From contig NC_063448.1 of NCBI RefSeq assembly GCF_020379485.1, positions 20,979,726 through 21,043,725 on the forward strand: a stretch of DNA of 64,000 bases, in the 5' to 3' direction. Every line of letters begins with the position of its first letter. Within the stretch, counting starts at the first letter, position 1. The translations under genes and the position numbers were made by a program. Below are positions 46,441 through 58,279 of this stretch, piece after piece. Origin of the DNA: Brassica napus. Its lineage: Eukaryota; Streptophyta; Magnoliopsida; Brassicales; Brassicaceae. The notes beneath the pieces are model-generated. The model was not told the origin of the DNA. It was given only the letters and a program-made list of their open reading frames with translations, and made no database searches.

Positions 46441-46941
46441 TACTCTTTCAAATAAAATGTTCAATTGTAGTACATATGAATCAAATCCACAAGAAGCGAG
46501 GACGCACAATAAACTCAAAGCACTCAATGATTAATCTAGACCATAGATTTAAAAGCAGTAAATAGACCAGAACAAGCAGATTGATTGGTTGGTTGTAAGT
46601 AATGAGAATAAATAGCTAGATATACGGTTCATGCAATCAGAATTATAGAAATATAGAATGATGTCGCATGTGAGTCAAATAAATTGTCTAAGTCCAGTGT
46701 TCCAGCTTTCGCTTATGAACACGAAATGAGTGTCGATTGTTGCTACCTTTCTAGCGTCGATCAACACTTTCTATGACCGGTTTTAAAGTCCTATCCAATA
46801 GGTTCACTAAACTTTCTAGACCAGATGTCGCATGTATCTAGCAACCTAGCTCAAAAGAATTAATTCAGGCAAAGAAACATGTCGCCGTAGTTGTCTACAA
46901 TCCTAAGATCAAGATTCTAGTTAGATACTCTAGAACACAAG
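46441..46941 (-). mobile_element. Left part of an older LTR-like element split by the Athila-like insertion
   Basis: Shares the family motif (gcgtcgatcaacac near 46755; gtgtcgattg) with the inserted element and breaks off exactly at its left target duplication (acaag, 46937-46941). The sequence resumes at 54073. It appears to be LTR material in the opposite orientation. Confidence 0.45.
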
Positions 46942-48344
46942 TGATAGGCCACATATTTTACCCACTTTTAGCCATAGTTTATAAATGTTTTAGTATATAT
47001 TTACTACAATATAAAGTCTATTTAGAGTATTTACAGGTTCAGGGACGATTTGGAGAAAAGTGGTGATTTTGGTGTCTTTTGGAGCCTTTTGAGTGCAGAG
47101 CTGCACAAATGCGTCAGATGTTTAGCTATAGATGGAGACCTTCCCACCGCTAAATTGAGCCCATATTTTGACACAACATATATATTTGCGTTATCTTTCC
47201 AATGCCACCGGTTTGAGGTCAATCAGCATCCTGTAACAGAAGTTATGCTTGTTTTACTGAAGAATGGTCAGTCTGCCTCGCGAGAGAAAGCTATCGAGGA
47301 GATGAAGGACCGTCGATCGATAACACAGCCTTAGTGTTGATCGACGGTGATACCAGTATATGGGCTGAGCATATTTTATGACCGACTGAAGCCCAGAAAC
47401 AACTACAAATTACCAAAATACCCTTGGACGGCCTAAAACCCTATTTATGTGTTTTCTAAGCCATTGTTGACGACTACACTTTATTTATTCATTGTTCGTA
47501 GTTAGGAGAGAATGGATGAACTCCTTCAGAGTCCTCCTGGAACTCCTTTGGTTTTATCATTGTTTTTATCTATTCTATATATCTATTCATCTATGATTTC
47601 TGTGACAAACTTCATGATTGAATAGATCCACCTGTTAGGTTTAGGGTTCAGATAGGTTATGAGGGATTAGTCCCAACTATAAAATTGCTAAGTTGTGATA
47701 TTCATCATTAGGATTGTCATTAAAGTCTGTTTCTAGCTTAGCTACCTAGAACTTGATCTAGGAGTTTGAGGTAAAGAACATCACTTGCATCTCACCCTGA
47801 ATCCATCCTAATTGAGCTAAGATTGCTAGAGTAAGGCGAGAGCTGATCTAGGAAGCTTAGTGAGCACATTCAACCCACGCATTAAAGCTTGACCAAACGC
47901 GTCGATCGATATTCTAATCAAATAATCGGTCGATGGTTCAACAAGTGTATATATCGATATTTCTATTGAATCATCGATCGACACTTATATCAGGTCAATA
48001 GACAAACCTATAAAGCGACAACCTAATGGTTTGTTTAATAGTGTTGAGCTCTATAATATCATGCATACAACTTATTAGGCGTCTGTAGGATTATAATCCT
48101 GATTACCTGAATAGAAATCCTAAGTCTAACAAACCATCCTTCCATCAAACCTCAATCAATCAGCCGAACAACTGCCTTGCTCACCATTGCAATTTACATT
48201 AAAACTATTAGCCTAGCTTAATCATATAACTATTAGATCTATTGTGTGCCCTAGCTCCCTGTGAATTCGATTCATAAGTACTACAACTCGACCTCTTATT
48301 TGAGAGAGTACAAAACACTTCTTAGGGTAATTTGAGTGATATCA
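46942..48344 (+). repeat. 5' LTR of the Athila-like element
   Basis: 1403 bp, TG...CA ends, aligned along its length with 52674-54067. Contains several GTCGATCGA-type motifs. The two LTRs differ by scattered substitutions and small indels. Confidence 0.93.
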
Positions 48345-48346
48345 AA

Positions 48347-48367
48347 TTTGGCGCCGTTGCCGGGGAG
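48347..48367 (+). promoter_or_regulatory. tRNA-Asp primer-binding site
   Basis: TGGCGCCGTTGCCGGGG starts two or three bases after the LTR end and is complementary to the 3' end of plant tRNA-Asp, the primer used by Athila/Tat elements. Confidence 0.9.
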
Positions 48368-48468
48368 CTTTGATCGCCATTAGATCTTGTCTAGTTAGAT
48401 TTAATCTAGGTTTTACTACTGTTCTAAAAACTCATAAATTTTTTTTCTTTTGCTTCAGGTACATACAT

Positions 48469-49599
48469 ATGAGTACCAGAAGCAGCAAGGGAATAGGGTT
48501 CTCACTAGTAGAGCCACTGGATTTAGAACACGTGATCCATAAGTCTAAGAGGGCAGTCGACACCCTCCAAGCAGCGATTGACAGCGTAGAAATCCAAGCA
48601 CCGATTGACACTATTCATCCTGCGTCGATCGACAATATTCACCCGACGTCGATCGACGCCGTTCATCTCGCGTAGGTCGATACTGCTCATCCGGGTACTG
48701 TTCATCCCGACACCGTTTATCCGAATACTGTTCACCTTGACACTATTCATCGACCGTCGATCGACACTGTTCATCCGCCGTTGATCGACACTTTTCACCC
48801 ACCGTCGATCGACACTGTTCATCCACCGTCGATCAACACTGTTCATCGCGACATTGTTCATCCCGACACTGTTCACCGTGACACTGTTCATCATGGTACT
48901 GTTCATCATGGTACTATTCATCCGATGACTGACACCACTTGTGTGGAGACAGAAAAGGTCGAAGTGCTCATACTTATGGTTGAAGTGCTCATACTTAAGG
49001 TCGATGAGAATGAGATGTTAAGAGACGAGGAAGGTCGCACTCGCAACAACACATGACAGTTGATTAATGCTCAGGGTGATGTGATCCCTGATGTGATTGA
49101 TGTTGCTGAGATGAATGATTTTTATCTGAGCTGAGAATGGTATGATCTCTTCCAGGGTCTTCTTTGTGAAGATCCCAGAAACCACATCGAAGAGCTTGAG
49201 GATCTAATTTCAATGAGTGAGCTGAATAAAATATCTGTAGACCACATACTCTGTAAGATCTTCCCTTATTCTCTCTCTGGAGATGCATTACGCTGGTTCA
49301 GACAACTGCAGCCAAGATCTCTAACCTGCTGGGAAGACATTACAAGCGCCTTCTTCAACAAATTTATCTATGAAATAGCAGCAAATTTAGAGATTGAGAT
49401 GAGATCTATGCTGGGGTATATGGTAGAGGATCATGAACATTATGGATCTGGAGAGCCGAGCAGTATTGAAGAAGCCGATATTAGTGACACGAGCTCAGCA
49501 TCGAACGACACCACGACCTCAATGTTGATCGATGGCACGACCTCAACGTCGATCGACGGTACGACCTCAACGTTGATCAACGGTACGACCTCAATGTGA
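48469..49599 (+). pseudogene. Athila-like gag protein with inserted peptide repeats
   Basis: The ATG at 48469 begins MSTRSSKGIGFSLVEPLDLE. The same frame continues through a repeat-coded domain (IDTVHPPS units), broken by a TAG at about 48673 and TGA codons near 49054 and 49132. It then enters a recognisable retrotransposon gag domain: LLCEDPRNHIEELEDLISMS, then LNKISVDHILCKIFPYSLSG, then DALRWFRQLQPRSLTCWEDI. The tail enters the second repeat array (STSIDGTT units), where a 1-bp deletion shifts the frame and ends it at 49597-49599. It packages element RNA in working relatives; this copy is dead. Confidence 0.8.
48590..48926 (+). repeat. Coding minisatellite 1 (24-bp and 15-bp units)
   Basis: Alternates a 24-bp unit (gtcgatcgacactgttcatc plus ccgc/cacc), coding for SIDTVHPP, with a 15-bp unit (gacactgttcatccc), coding for DTVHP or DTVHR. 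Unit lengths are multiples of three, so the gag frame is kept. Confidence 0.88.
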
Positions 49600-49866
49600 T
49601 CGACGGTACGACCTCAGCATTGTTGACCAATGGCACGACCTCAACGTTGATCGACGACACGACCTCAGCGTCGATCGACGGCACGACCTCAGCGTCGATC
49701 GACGGCACGACCTCAGCGTCGATCGACGGCACGACCTCAGCGTCGATCGACGGCACGACCTCAGTGTTAATCGACGGTACGACCTCAGCGTCGATCGACG
49801 GTACGACCTCAGCGTCGATCGACGGCACGACCTCAGCGTCGACCGATGGCACCATCTCAGCATCGA
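49513..49866 (+). repeat. Coding minisatellite 2 (24-bp units, about 15 copies)
   Basis: Unit acgacctcagcgtcgatcga plus cggc, coding for TTSASIDG. Four central copies (49673-49768) are identical and edge copies are diverged, the pattern of recent central expansion. One unit lacks a base (near 49597) and another is 27 bp. Confidence 0.92.
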
Positions 49867-50129
49867 TCGATAGAAAAACCTGTTGCTGACTGATACCAAT
49901 TGAAATCCCTGCAAGTTCGAGTTACCCTCATGACAGTGCAGACTCGACACAAAAGAGCACCGATGTATCAAGTTGTGATCTTGTCCCAGATGTAGACAGA
50001 GAGATCACTATGGAAGATTTCTTGGAGCTAGAGGATGAGGCACAACATGAGAATCTGTATCACAACTTGGAGAAGAAGCTTGATGACCATCGGCAAACTT
50101 CATAAAAGGATATGGAAACTTCGCCAGGG

Positions 50130-50216
50130 GCTAGCATCGATCGACAACATCCACCCGACATCGATCGATACCCACCCGATTGCATCGATCGACATCCACC
50201 TGATGATAACGATCGA
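50130..50216 (+). repeat. Third cluster of the GATCGA-type motif
   Basis: Four copies of atcgatcgac/ata spaced by 21-30 bp (ID-HPPD-type peptide in one frame). It lies in the 49.9-52.67 kb part of the element, where only short frames of unknown nature are open. Confidence 0.7.
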
Positions 50217-52673
50217 CACTCATGGTTGGACGAGCTACCAAGATACATGGTTGAGCTGGAACTAGTTGAGAAAAGAGTGCACGGGTCTGAGGCCTCACAC
50301 AATGCTGACTCCAAACATCGCAGAAGAAGCTGCTGGGTTTCACAAAAGAGTGAAGAGGATACATGACCCTGTGAAGTTTGTGGTTCCATGCGCTGTATTT
50401 GAAGCTGAATCTCCTATCCCACCAGATAGAAGTGTGAATCTAGGTTCCCACAGTGGGGTACTTGATGATCCTCTACATACATAAGCTTCTCAGAGAGCGT
50501 TGATATTTAGAAGTGAAATCGATACATGTCCCACAAATGCAATATCGAACGACATCGACAAGCTGGCATTGATCGACACTACCACTTCTCCATCGATCGA
50601 CACTGGACGCGTATCAGAGCAGAAGGAGTTTGATGTGTGTGGAAATCTTTTTGATGGAGAAACCACCACCCGACCAGATAAGTTTGGGGGAAAGAAGAGG
50701 AGGAATTGGAAGAAGAGGAAAAGGACCAAGGGAGGTTCTCTGTTATCATTGATTCCTCACTTCTCAGATGGTGTCAGGAAATCAAGAGTGCGCAGCAGAT
50801 GCTTCTCACAGCCATTTGCAAAGCTTCGAGCACTCCTTATTGCTGAGATGATATACAAAGGAGAAGAGTCTATGGATGAGGCTTTCACAAAAGAATGATA
50901 AAGCTTCAGAGAGTAGACATTGAGACTTGTTTTGGAGCGAGTTTTCATTTTCATCCGGACTGAATCAGATCTCCAAAAGTCAAGCTAAATGACTATAACA
51001 AAGCGCTGAGTGGGATGCAACCCACTGTTAGGTAATTTCATCTAGTTTAGTTTAGATTATTACTGATTTTCGTTTGATATTTATTGCAGGTAAAAAAAAA
51101 TTAAAAATAGATGAACAGTGATGACGACACTATAGTAGAAACGTCGATCGACACTGTAACAGAGGTACTGTTCATCGAAAAAAGAGAAAAAGATCCAAGG
51201 TCCATGAGTTTTGAACCAGCATCGATCGACGGCTGGCCAGCGTATCGATCGACAGATCATCATAAGTATCGATCGCCATTTAACTGTGTTGATCGATACT
51301 CACATCAATGATAGGTATACTTGCGAAACCTTGTTAAATTTTGTACTTATAGTTTATTTTCCCACCAATCTTAGATTGTATAACAATGGGAAAGTGTTGT
51401 TTAAGTCTGGGGGAGGTTATACTAATATTGTGTTTTAGTTAGGTATTTAGAAAAAAAGAGATCCGAGTAGACGATTATAAAATCGACCGATGAGAGCATG
51501 CCGATATCGATTAACAGTACATCACTTGTAGCGACCGATGGTAACTCCTTTCCATCGATCGACATTTAACCCGGTCAGGTATATCGTTCTAACTTGTAAA
51601 TTGTGTACTTATGATTAGTTCTCACCATAACTCCGACTGGATATACACTGGGGACAGTGTAATTTAAGTCCGGGGTGATATTTACTGATATCTAGTTTAT
51701 TGTGAGTCTTATCAAATGTTTTAAAAAAAAAGTTTTATTGAATCAAGAAGGGGATTATGATCAAATACAATTTGATTGCTAATCTAATCACTCTCTAGCA
51801 CCATCTAGATTTACTAATTGCAGGATGTATTTGATAGAACACCGCAGTGTATCACGTAATGCTCACATCCACAACTGCTGAGAATGTCTGGAGAAACCAA
51901 AGCTGACTTCCAACCTTAATCTACTCTACTTGTTTGTTTTGGGGCTTGGTATACATTGGATAGGAGTCCTCCTGCAAGTCTGGAAGGTAAAAGTATGTGT
52001 GTTTCTGGTTCCCTTCTCTCTCTCTCTCTTCGGCATCTTAAGATACAAAAGATTGAAATGATTTCCTGGAAGAGGCAGAGGGGTAGGAGTGTCTCCTGTG
52101 ACCCCATTATTCTAATTCTGAAAGGAATGATCACACATTGTGGAAACGAGGGGTAGGAGTGTCTCCTATGACCTCGGTATTCGCTACACTTTGTCAAATA
52201 GAGCTACAAAAGTAGATAAGTCAATAAGATGAATAAAATGGACTGCATCAACATCAACATTCATTGAAATTGAAACTATAAAGTTTCAGAGAAGAGAGAA
52301 AAAGAGGGAAGAAAGGAATCAGAGAAGACTACTTGTGTGTTCAGAAACTTGCTTGAGTAAGATTCCATGTCCCTTGATCGATACTCCCAAGACGTAGCCT
52401 ACACATCTATATTTATGCAGAAATGAGGTCAGCAGAGGGGTACGCCAGGCGCTATCAGTAGTGTTGTGTGATTGTATGGTATTGTGACTAAGCTAGTGTG
52501 TAGTATATTGAAAGCATCCAAGGTTAGTAATGATTCACTTCCACCTATCATATTTGCAGAAGTGAGAGTAGTAATTTTAAATTATGTGAGTTCATGTTGT
52601 TTTCAAACCTCTTTCAGAGAGACTGCCTGTATGTTTTGCTTGAGGACAAGCAAAAGGGCAAGTCTGGGGGAGT

Positions 52674-54067
52674 TGATAGGCCATGGATTTTACCCACTTT
52701 TAGCCATGGTTTTAAATATATATTTACTACGATATAGAGTCTATTTAGAGTATTTACAGGTTCATGGACGATTTGGAGGAAAGTGGTGATTTTGGTGTCT
52801 TTTGGAGCCTTTTGAGTGCAGAGCTGCACAGACGCGTCAGATATTTAGCTATGTATGGAGACCTTACCTATGTTAGATTAATCCCATCATTTGACACAAG
52901 CTAGAGATTTGAGTTAGCTTTCCAATGCCACCGGTTTGAGGTCAATCAGCATCATGTAGCAGACGTTATGCCCGTTTTACTGAAGAGTGGTCAGTCTGCC
53001 TCGTGAAAGAAAGCTGTCGAGGAGATGAAGGACCGTCGATCGATAACACATCCTTAGTGTCGACCGACGATGATGCCAGTATATGGTCTGAGCATATTTT
53101 ATGACCGACTGAAGCCCAGAAGCAACCACAAGTTACCAGAATACCCTTGGACGATCTAAAACCCTATTTATGTGTTTTCTAAGTCATTGTTTACGGCTAT
53201 GCTTTATTTATTCATTGTTCGTAGTTAGGAGAGAAGGAAGGAACTACTTCAAAGTCCTCCTGGAACTCCTTTGGTTTTATCATTGTTTTCATCTATTCTA
53301 TATATCTATTCATCTATGATTTCTGTGACAAACTTCATGATTGAATAAATCCACCTGTTAGGTTTAGGGTTTAGATAGGTTATGAGGGATTAGCCCCAAC
53401 TATAGAATTGCTAAGTTGTGATATTCATCATTAGGATTGTCATTAAAGCATGTTTCTCGCTTAGCTACCTAGAACTTGATCTAGGTGTTTGAGGTAAAGA
53501 ACATCACTTGCATCTTACCCTGAATCTATCCTAATTGAGCTAAGATTGCTCGAGTAAGGCGAGAACTGATCTAGGAAGATTAGTGAGCACATTCAACCCG
53601 CACATTAAAGCTTGACCAAATGCGTCGATCGATATTCTAATCGAATAATCGGTCGACGGTTCAACAAGTGTATCGATCGATATTCCTATAGAATCATAGG
53701 TCGACACTTATATCAGGTCAATAGACAAACCTAGAAAGCGAGAGCCTAGTGGTCTGTTTAATAGCGTTGAGCTGTATAATATCTTGCATACAACTTATTA
53801 AGCTTCTGTAGGATTATAATCCTGATTACCTGAATAGAAATCCTAAGTCTAGCAAACCATCCTTCCATCAAGCCTCAATCGATCTGCCGAGCAACTGCCT
53901 TGCTCACCATTGCAATTTACATTAAAACTATTAGTCTAGGTTAATCATATAACTATTAGATCTATTGTGTGCCCTAGCTCCCTGTGAATTTGATCCCTAA
54001 GTATTACAACTCGACCTCTTATTTGAGAGAGTATAAATCACTCCTTACAGTAATTTGAGTGATATCA
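52674..54067 (+). repeat. 3' LTR of the Athila-like element
   Basis: 1394 bp, preceded by the polypurine tract at 52660-52673 and followed by the target duplication acaag. It pairs with 46942-48344. Confidence 0.93.
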
Positions 54068-54072
54068 ACAAG

Positions 54073-54850
54073 AATTAATATCAATTCTAATAATTGATAT
54101 CTTTATCACCTTTACAGTTTTTTTTAGTTTTGGGTAATCCTTCATAACCTTAAATCTAACAAAGAGAACTATTCAGACATAGCAAAGTGGAACATAGCAA
54201 TAGCCTGAATAAAATGGAGTTCCAACACAAGGTAAAGAAATCAATGGAGTTTCAATACAAAGTTTTATGGAGTCTTGGATCTTCTCTCCAAATCTACTGA
54301 AAATCCTAAAACTGTTTGCTATGAAAAATAGAAAATAATAAAGCGTATGTTGCCTAATACAATGGTAGATTACATAATATTAGGTGAAAGTCGGCCAGGG
54401 CAGTCTTCTAATTGTGTGGATCTTAAGTCGGCCTTGAAAAAATCAGCCTGTCTATGCACGTCGCTGTCGATTAACGACAAGAGATGTTTGTCGATCGACA
54501 CTCTATCCATCCAAATATTGACTTTGGATGGTTTCTGAACAGCTACGAGTGTCTTCTATCTCTAGCTCCAAAATGCTCCATAATCACCACATTATTTTAA
54601 AACGTACCTAGACTTGTAAAGACTCTAAAAAGACTCCAAAACATAATAAATATATTCTAAAACAATTATATACCTTAACTAAAAACTGGTAAAATTCGTG
54701 GTATATGAGAGATGCTATTTGAGAGAACTGTCCTTTCCTAAACCAAAATATAGTCCCATAATCGGGTCCTTAATTAGGCCACTGCACCCGAGTTGGACAA
54801 AATATTTTGTGACGATTTTAACCCTACACCTCTAATCTTGACCCTATCCG
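54073..54850 (-). mobile_element. Right part of the older LTR-like element split by the Athila-like insertion
   Basis: Continues from 46941 after the target duplication. Contains gtcgatcgacac near 54490 and 'ctagacttgtaaagactcta', a minus-strand counterpart of the 'agagtct...' text near the start of the 1638-2790 LTR. No ORF. The right boundary is unclear. Confidence 0.4.
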
Positions 54851-54938
54851 TAGTGGTGTCAGTAGGCTCTGCTACTGTCTGATATACACGCCCTGACTCA
54901 ACCAATCAAACTCTCATAGTTCTATCTTTTTCTCATCG

Positions 54939-56346
54939 ATGGGAGACCCTAATCTTCCTCCTTGTATATTTTCTCCCAATAAAGAACCCTCCGGCGAGAG
55001 GGTTAACTCGTACCATAGGATTAAAGACGACAGAGTCCATCTTTGAAGCACTTGATTCAGAAGAGCTTGTTTTTCTGAGGAATTTAACCTTTGCAAAGGT
55101 TTTAATCCTAGATGATAATCCTCCTTTTTTCGATGCCTTTGGCAATTTTCGTACTTGTGAGGAGGTTGAAGACAAACAAGACGTACAAAATCTGGATTTT
55201 GTTTGCTTGGAAGCCTAATCGATTTTCACTGAGTTAGTTTGAACTGTGGGGAACTTCCTAATTCCAGGCATAGGAAGAGAAAATAAATCTCGAATGAGAA
55301 ACTTTACTGAAATGAATTATTTGGGTCTTTAAAGTCTTGCACCATTGAAATTGTGTAGACATCCTGAAGAATCACAAGGTTAAGGACATGGCGACGAGGA
55401 TTAAGTTTGCCTGTCTATCAATCACGTCAGTTGTACTTCGCCCATCATCTCACTTTCCGAAGATCATTCCCGAACATGTGGAGCTCATCTGTGATCTAGA
55501 TGAGTTTATGGCATACCCATTGAGAAGGGTGAAATTGTTCTAGCTCAGGATTTGTTTGCTCTTAGAGGATATGTCGATCCAATCCAACTTGTTATGATGT
55601 TGTTGTAGTTACTTTGGAGGAAAAGGTTAACCTAAACGAAACCGGTCGTTGTGGCTGAATCTTATAGTGAAACAGAGGTGTCAGTGGGTGAAGATGGAGC
55701 TTTGTCAGATGAATCAGCGTGCTCTGAAAAACCATTTCAACTGCCAAATTTGTGATTAAACCTTGGCATTCTGGAGACTTAGACGTCGAATACAAGGTAA
55801 GTGTTACACATATTGTTAACAAATATTAATTGTGTTATCCGCTTCTCCCCTTATTATCGGTTAAGATGTTTTATAACTCCTAATAGTTAGATCAGAACTA
55901 GTAAAAGGCTTAGGCTCAATTGCTTTTTATATTATGCATATATCCCCAATCAATTCTCTCACACGCACGGTCTTTCCACCTATTACGTAGGTCTATGTTC
56001 GATCTATTCTTTATGATCCACATGAGGAGTTGTTCTTGGAGATGATTTTTCATGGTCAGATGAAAATGAAGACCCGACAGTAGAAACATTGGTTCGTCTT
56101 ATAAGTGAAGGATTTGTATTCAAGATGGAGATGTTTAAAGGTGGGCTCACAGCGGCCGATATTGTACGAATGTGTGCAGAGAAGCAAAGGGAGAAGGAGA
56201 CGAAAGAGAAGCATGACAAAGAAAATGCCGCATAGTCAACCGAGGGTGAATCTTCAGACCATGTCTCTCATATTTCAATTGCCAATCTCGTTGCTACGCA
56301 GATTAAGGAAGAAATTGGAGGTCTAGAGTCTCGAATTGTTAGTGGA
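54939..56346 (+). pseudogene. DUF1985/Ulp1-type transposon gene (Kaonashi-MULE-like), 5' part
   Basis: A chain of coding blocks in changing frames: MGDPNLPPCIFSPNKEPSGE then RVNSYHRI (54939), then MATRIKFACLSITSVVLRPS...FPKIIPEHVELICDLDEFMA (55388), then ENEDPTVETLVRLISEGFVF...MFKGGLTAADIVRMCAEKQ (about 56070). Stops and frameshifts separate them. The wording resembles the DUF1985-containing proteins that accompany Ulp1 proteases in plant Mutator-like elements. This is an inference from remembered family style, not a search. The block ends in ...LESRIVS, where the small gypsy element is inserted. Confidence 0.55.
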
Positions 56347-56671
56347 TGATAAGATCATGGTCATACTTGCTGAGACAGGGCAGAGTTAGATAGAGGGTAA
56401 AACGAGAACTACAGGTCTTGTTGCAGAGAAGGTGGGATCCGTTCAAAGTGGCTAAGATGTAGAAAGAAGAAGTGAAGACTCTGGTGGAGCGAGAATCACT
56501 AGTAGTACTAAGTATTTTAATTAAAGTGTTGTCGTTTTGCATTTCATTAAGTGTCGGAAACCTTAGTGTGCAAAAATATAATTAGAAATCTGATCAGCTT
56601 TTATTTCCTTGTCATCTTCGATTGACATCTTTCCAATCCCAATTTCATCTTGTGATAATCTGAGTTTATCA
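56347..56671 (+). repeat. 5' LTR of the small gypsy element
   Basis: 325 bp. It matches 59940-60297, which has about 33 bp extra, mainly a duplication-like stretch near 'aaaacataattaaaaaatc'. Ends TG/CA. Confidence 0.9.
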
Positions 56672-56674
56672 TTT

Positions 56675-56686
56675 TGGTATCAGAGC
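56675..56686 (+). promoter_or_regulatory. tRNA-Met primer-binding site
   Basis: TGGTATCAGAGC, complementary to the initiator tRNA-Met 3' end, three bases after the LTR end. Confidence 0.93.
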
Positions 56687-56688
56687 TC

Positions 56689-57201
56689 ATGGATCCTCTT
56701 GACCTTGAGCAACTTTTGTTACTACCCCGAGAAGCTTTCCGCGAAGTGATGAAGACAAAATCAGACGAGGAAGTGACGGCCTTCAACTGGATAATGGGTG
56801 AACGCTTGCGACAATCTCTGGAGAAATGCGAGCTCGAGCTGGAGCGTAGTGAGAGGTTGAGGACAAAAGCCTTAGAGCTTTCGCTAGTAAGAAAACAAGA
56901 AACCCCTACCAGAAGATTCGTCGAACCGGCGGAAGACCAGAAACTACCTGTTGTGAGAAAACACATCGAAGATCCTCAACAGATCGAAGGTTTGAAGAAC
57001 CCTAAGAAGAAATCGATGGAGGAAATGGGATTTTCACTACCAATTGTTGTTTCTTATGATCTTGAACCTTCCGAGACACCCATCTCACGCCGCTGTTACC
57101 TTTACGCTATGGACGGTTTAGGAAACGAGGGAAAAGGCGTAAGATCTAGAGGATGGGTTTCAGTTTCGAGGGAGAGTGGAGATGCTGAAGACTCGATCTG
57201 A
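56689..57201 (+). pseudogene. Gag leader protein of the small gypsy element
   Basis: The ATG at 56689 is the first after the primer site. The product begins MDPLDLEQLLLLPREAFREV and is rich in charged, heptad-like residues (EKCELELERSERLRTKALELS). It stops after 171 aa; related frames continue at 57176-57511. No catalytic domain. Position fits gag N-terminus. Confidence 0.6.
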
Positions 57202-57529
57202 ACACTTGACGTGGGTAACACACATGGTGGAAATGAAGAAACGAGGCTCGTCTGTGAAGAGGAAGAAACGAAGTGAACTCGAGCAATCCCCTACGGTCTA
57301 TGGTTTTAAGGGAAACTCCATGAAGGGAGATCTTGCACAACCTGCAACTCTGCGCAAGACAACAAGATCATTGGACAGGACTGAGACCCCTAGAAACAAG
57401 GATAAATGCTTGTTGGATGATCCAACATATGATCTAGCTTATGAAACTGGCAAGAGTACTGCAAAAGTGACTGAGTACAAGCGTCGTTTGAAGCTTCCGA
57501 GGGAGTTATGACGGGGCGGTCATAGGGCG

Positions 57530-58165
57530 AGAACAGTGAAGCACATGTACTCCGGGATAACTCAAGAGGGTTCTGTTCATGATTACATAAGCAGTTTCAA
57601 GGCTCTAAGTGAAGACTGTAAAGATCTTCCTGAGAAATACCTAATGAGTGTTTTTGTTAGAGTGCTGAAGCAACCGTTGCAGGACAAGGTCAGGCTTTTA
57701 CAACTCTGTAAGCTGGTAATTGCTATGGACTTGGCCTTATAGCTTGAGAATGGAAGCATGAGTCTGCGTACTTTACCAATGACAGAAGCATCCACACACC
57801 ACATGAAACTTAGAGATCCAACCGAGGATCCGAGTCAGAGTGAGAAGCGTGGCAATGGAGTGTTAATGGAGGGTCAAGTAAGGAGATCCCCAACGAATAG
57901 AAGGAGGTTCAGGGATACCCCAGTGGCAACGCCTCTTATAATGGAGAAGAGACATGATAGGTGGAATCTTCCTGTTACCAAGGCTGAGATGAGTTATTGG
58001 ATAGACTGTCTTGAGAAGCACTGGCAGGAACACCACATATGTGAGGATCATAAGTTACCTTCGGTTCAGCAGAGTCTACATGGCTCTTTTGGCGGTTGGA
58101 TCAAGGAGTTAATGGAGGCAAAGGCTCCAAATAACTGGGAAGAGCTCAAGAGAATGATCCTGTGA
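57530..58165 (+). pseudogene. First gag capsid-like segment, broken
   Basis: GITQEGSVHDYISSFKALSE then DCKDLPEKYLMSVFVRVLKQ then PLQDKVRLL reads as a Retrotrans_gag domain and stops at TAG (57740). Another frame (57758-58165) follows without a known domain, although GSFGGWIKELMEAKAPNNWEE before 58165 is typical of the sequence just ahead of a gag domain. Confidence 0.6.
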
Positions 58166-58279
58166 GAGCCGAGTGAGGAGCTTAATTTACTAAAAGCGAG
58201 TGGAGCTAGGATGGTAGAAGGACAAAGATCAGCTTTAAAGAAGAAACAAGAGGTGACATGAGAAGATTCACTGTTATAA

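Larger units (their letters stand above)
46942..54067 (+). mobile_element. Athila-like Ty3/gypsy LTR retrotransposon, complete but non-autonomous
   Basis: Two LTRs (46942-48344 and 52674-54067), each TGATAGGCC...GTGATATCA, and an exact 5-bp target duplication acaag at 46937-46941 and 54068-54072. The tRNA-Asp primer site follows the left LTR; a polypurine tract (aagtctgggggagt) precedes the right one. The 4.3-kb interior encodes only a gag-like frame plus repetitive coding sequence; no protease, reverse transcriptase or integrase was recognised. The phrase gaggacaagcaaaagggcaa before the polypurine tract is typical of Athila elements. Confidence 0.93.

Noticed and set aside
49577..49971. Minus-strand repeat proteins over the 24-bp array
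   Set aside because: The array is open in several frames because the unit is a multiple of three without stops; the plus-strand gag frame explains it.
55592..55822. Minus-strand frame in the Ulp1-type pseudogene
   Set aside because: Antisense to decayed plus-strand transposon coding blocks; no domain.
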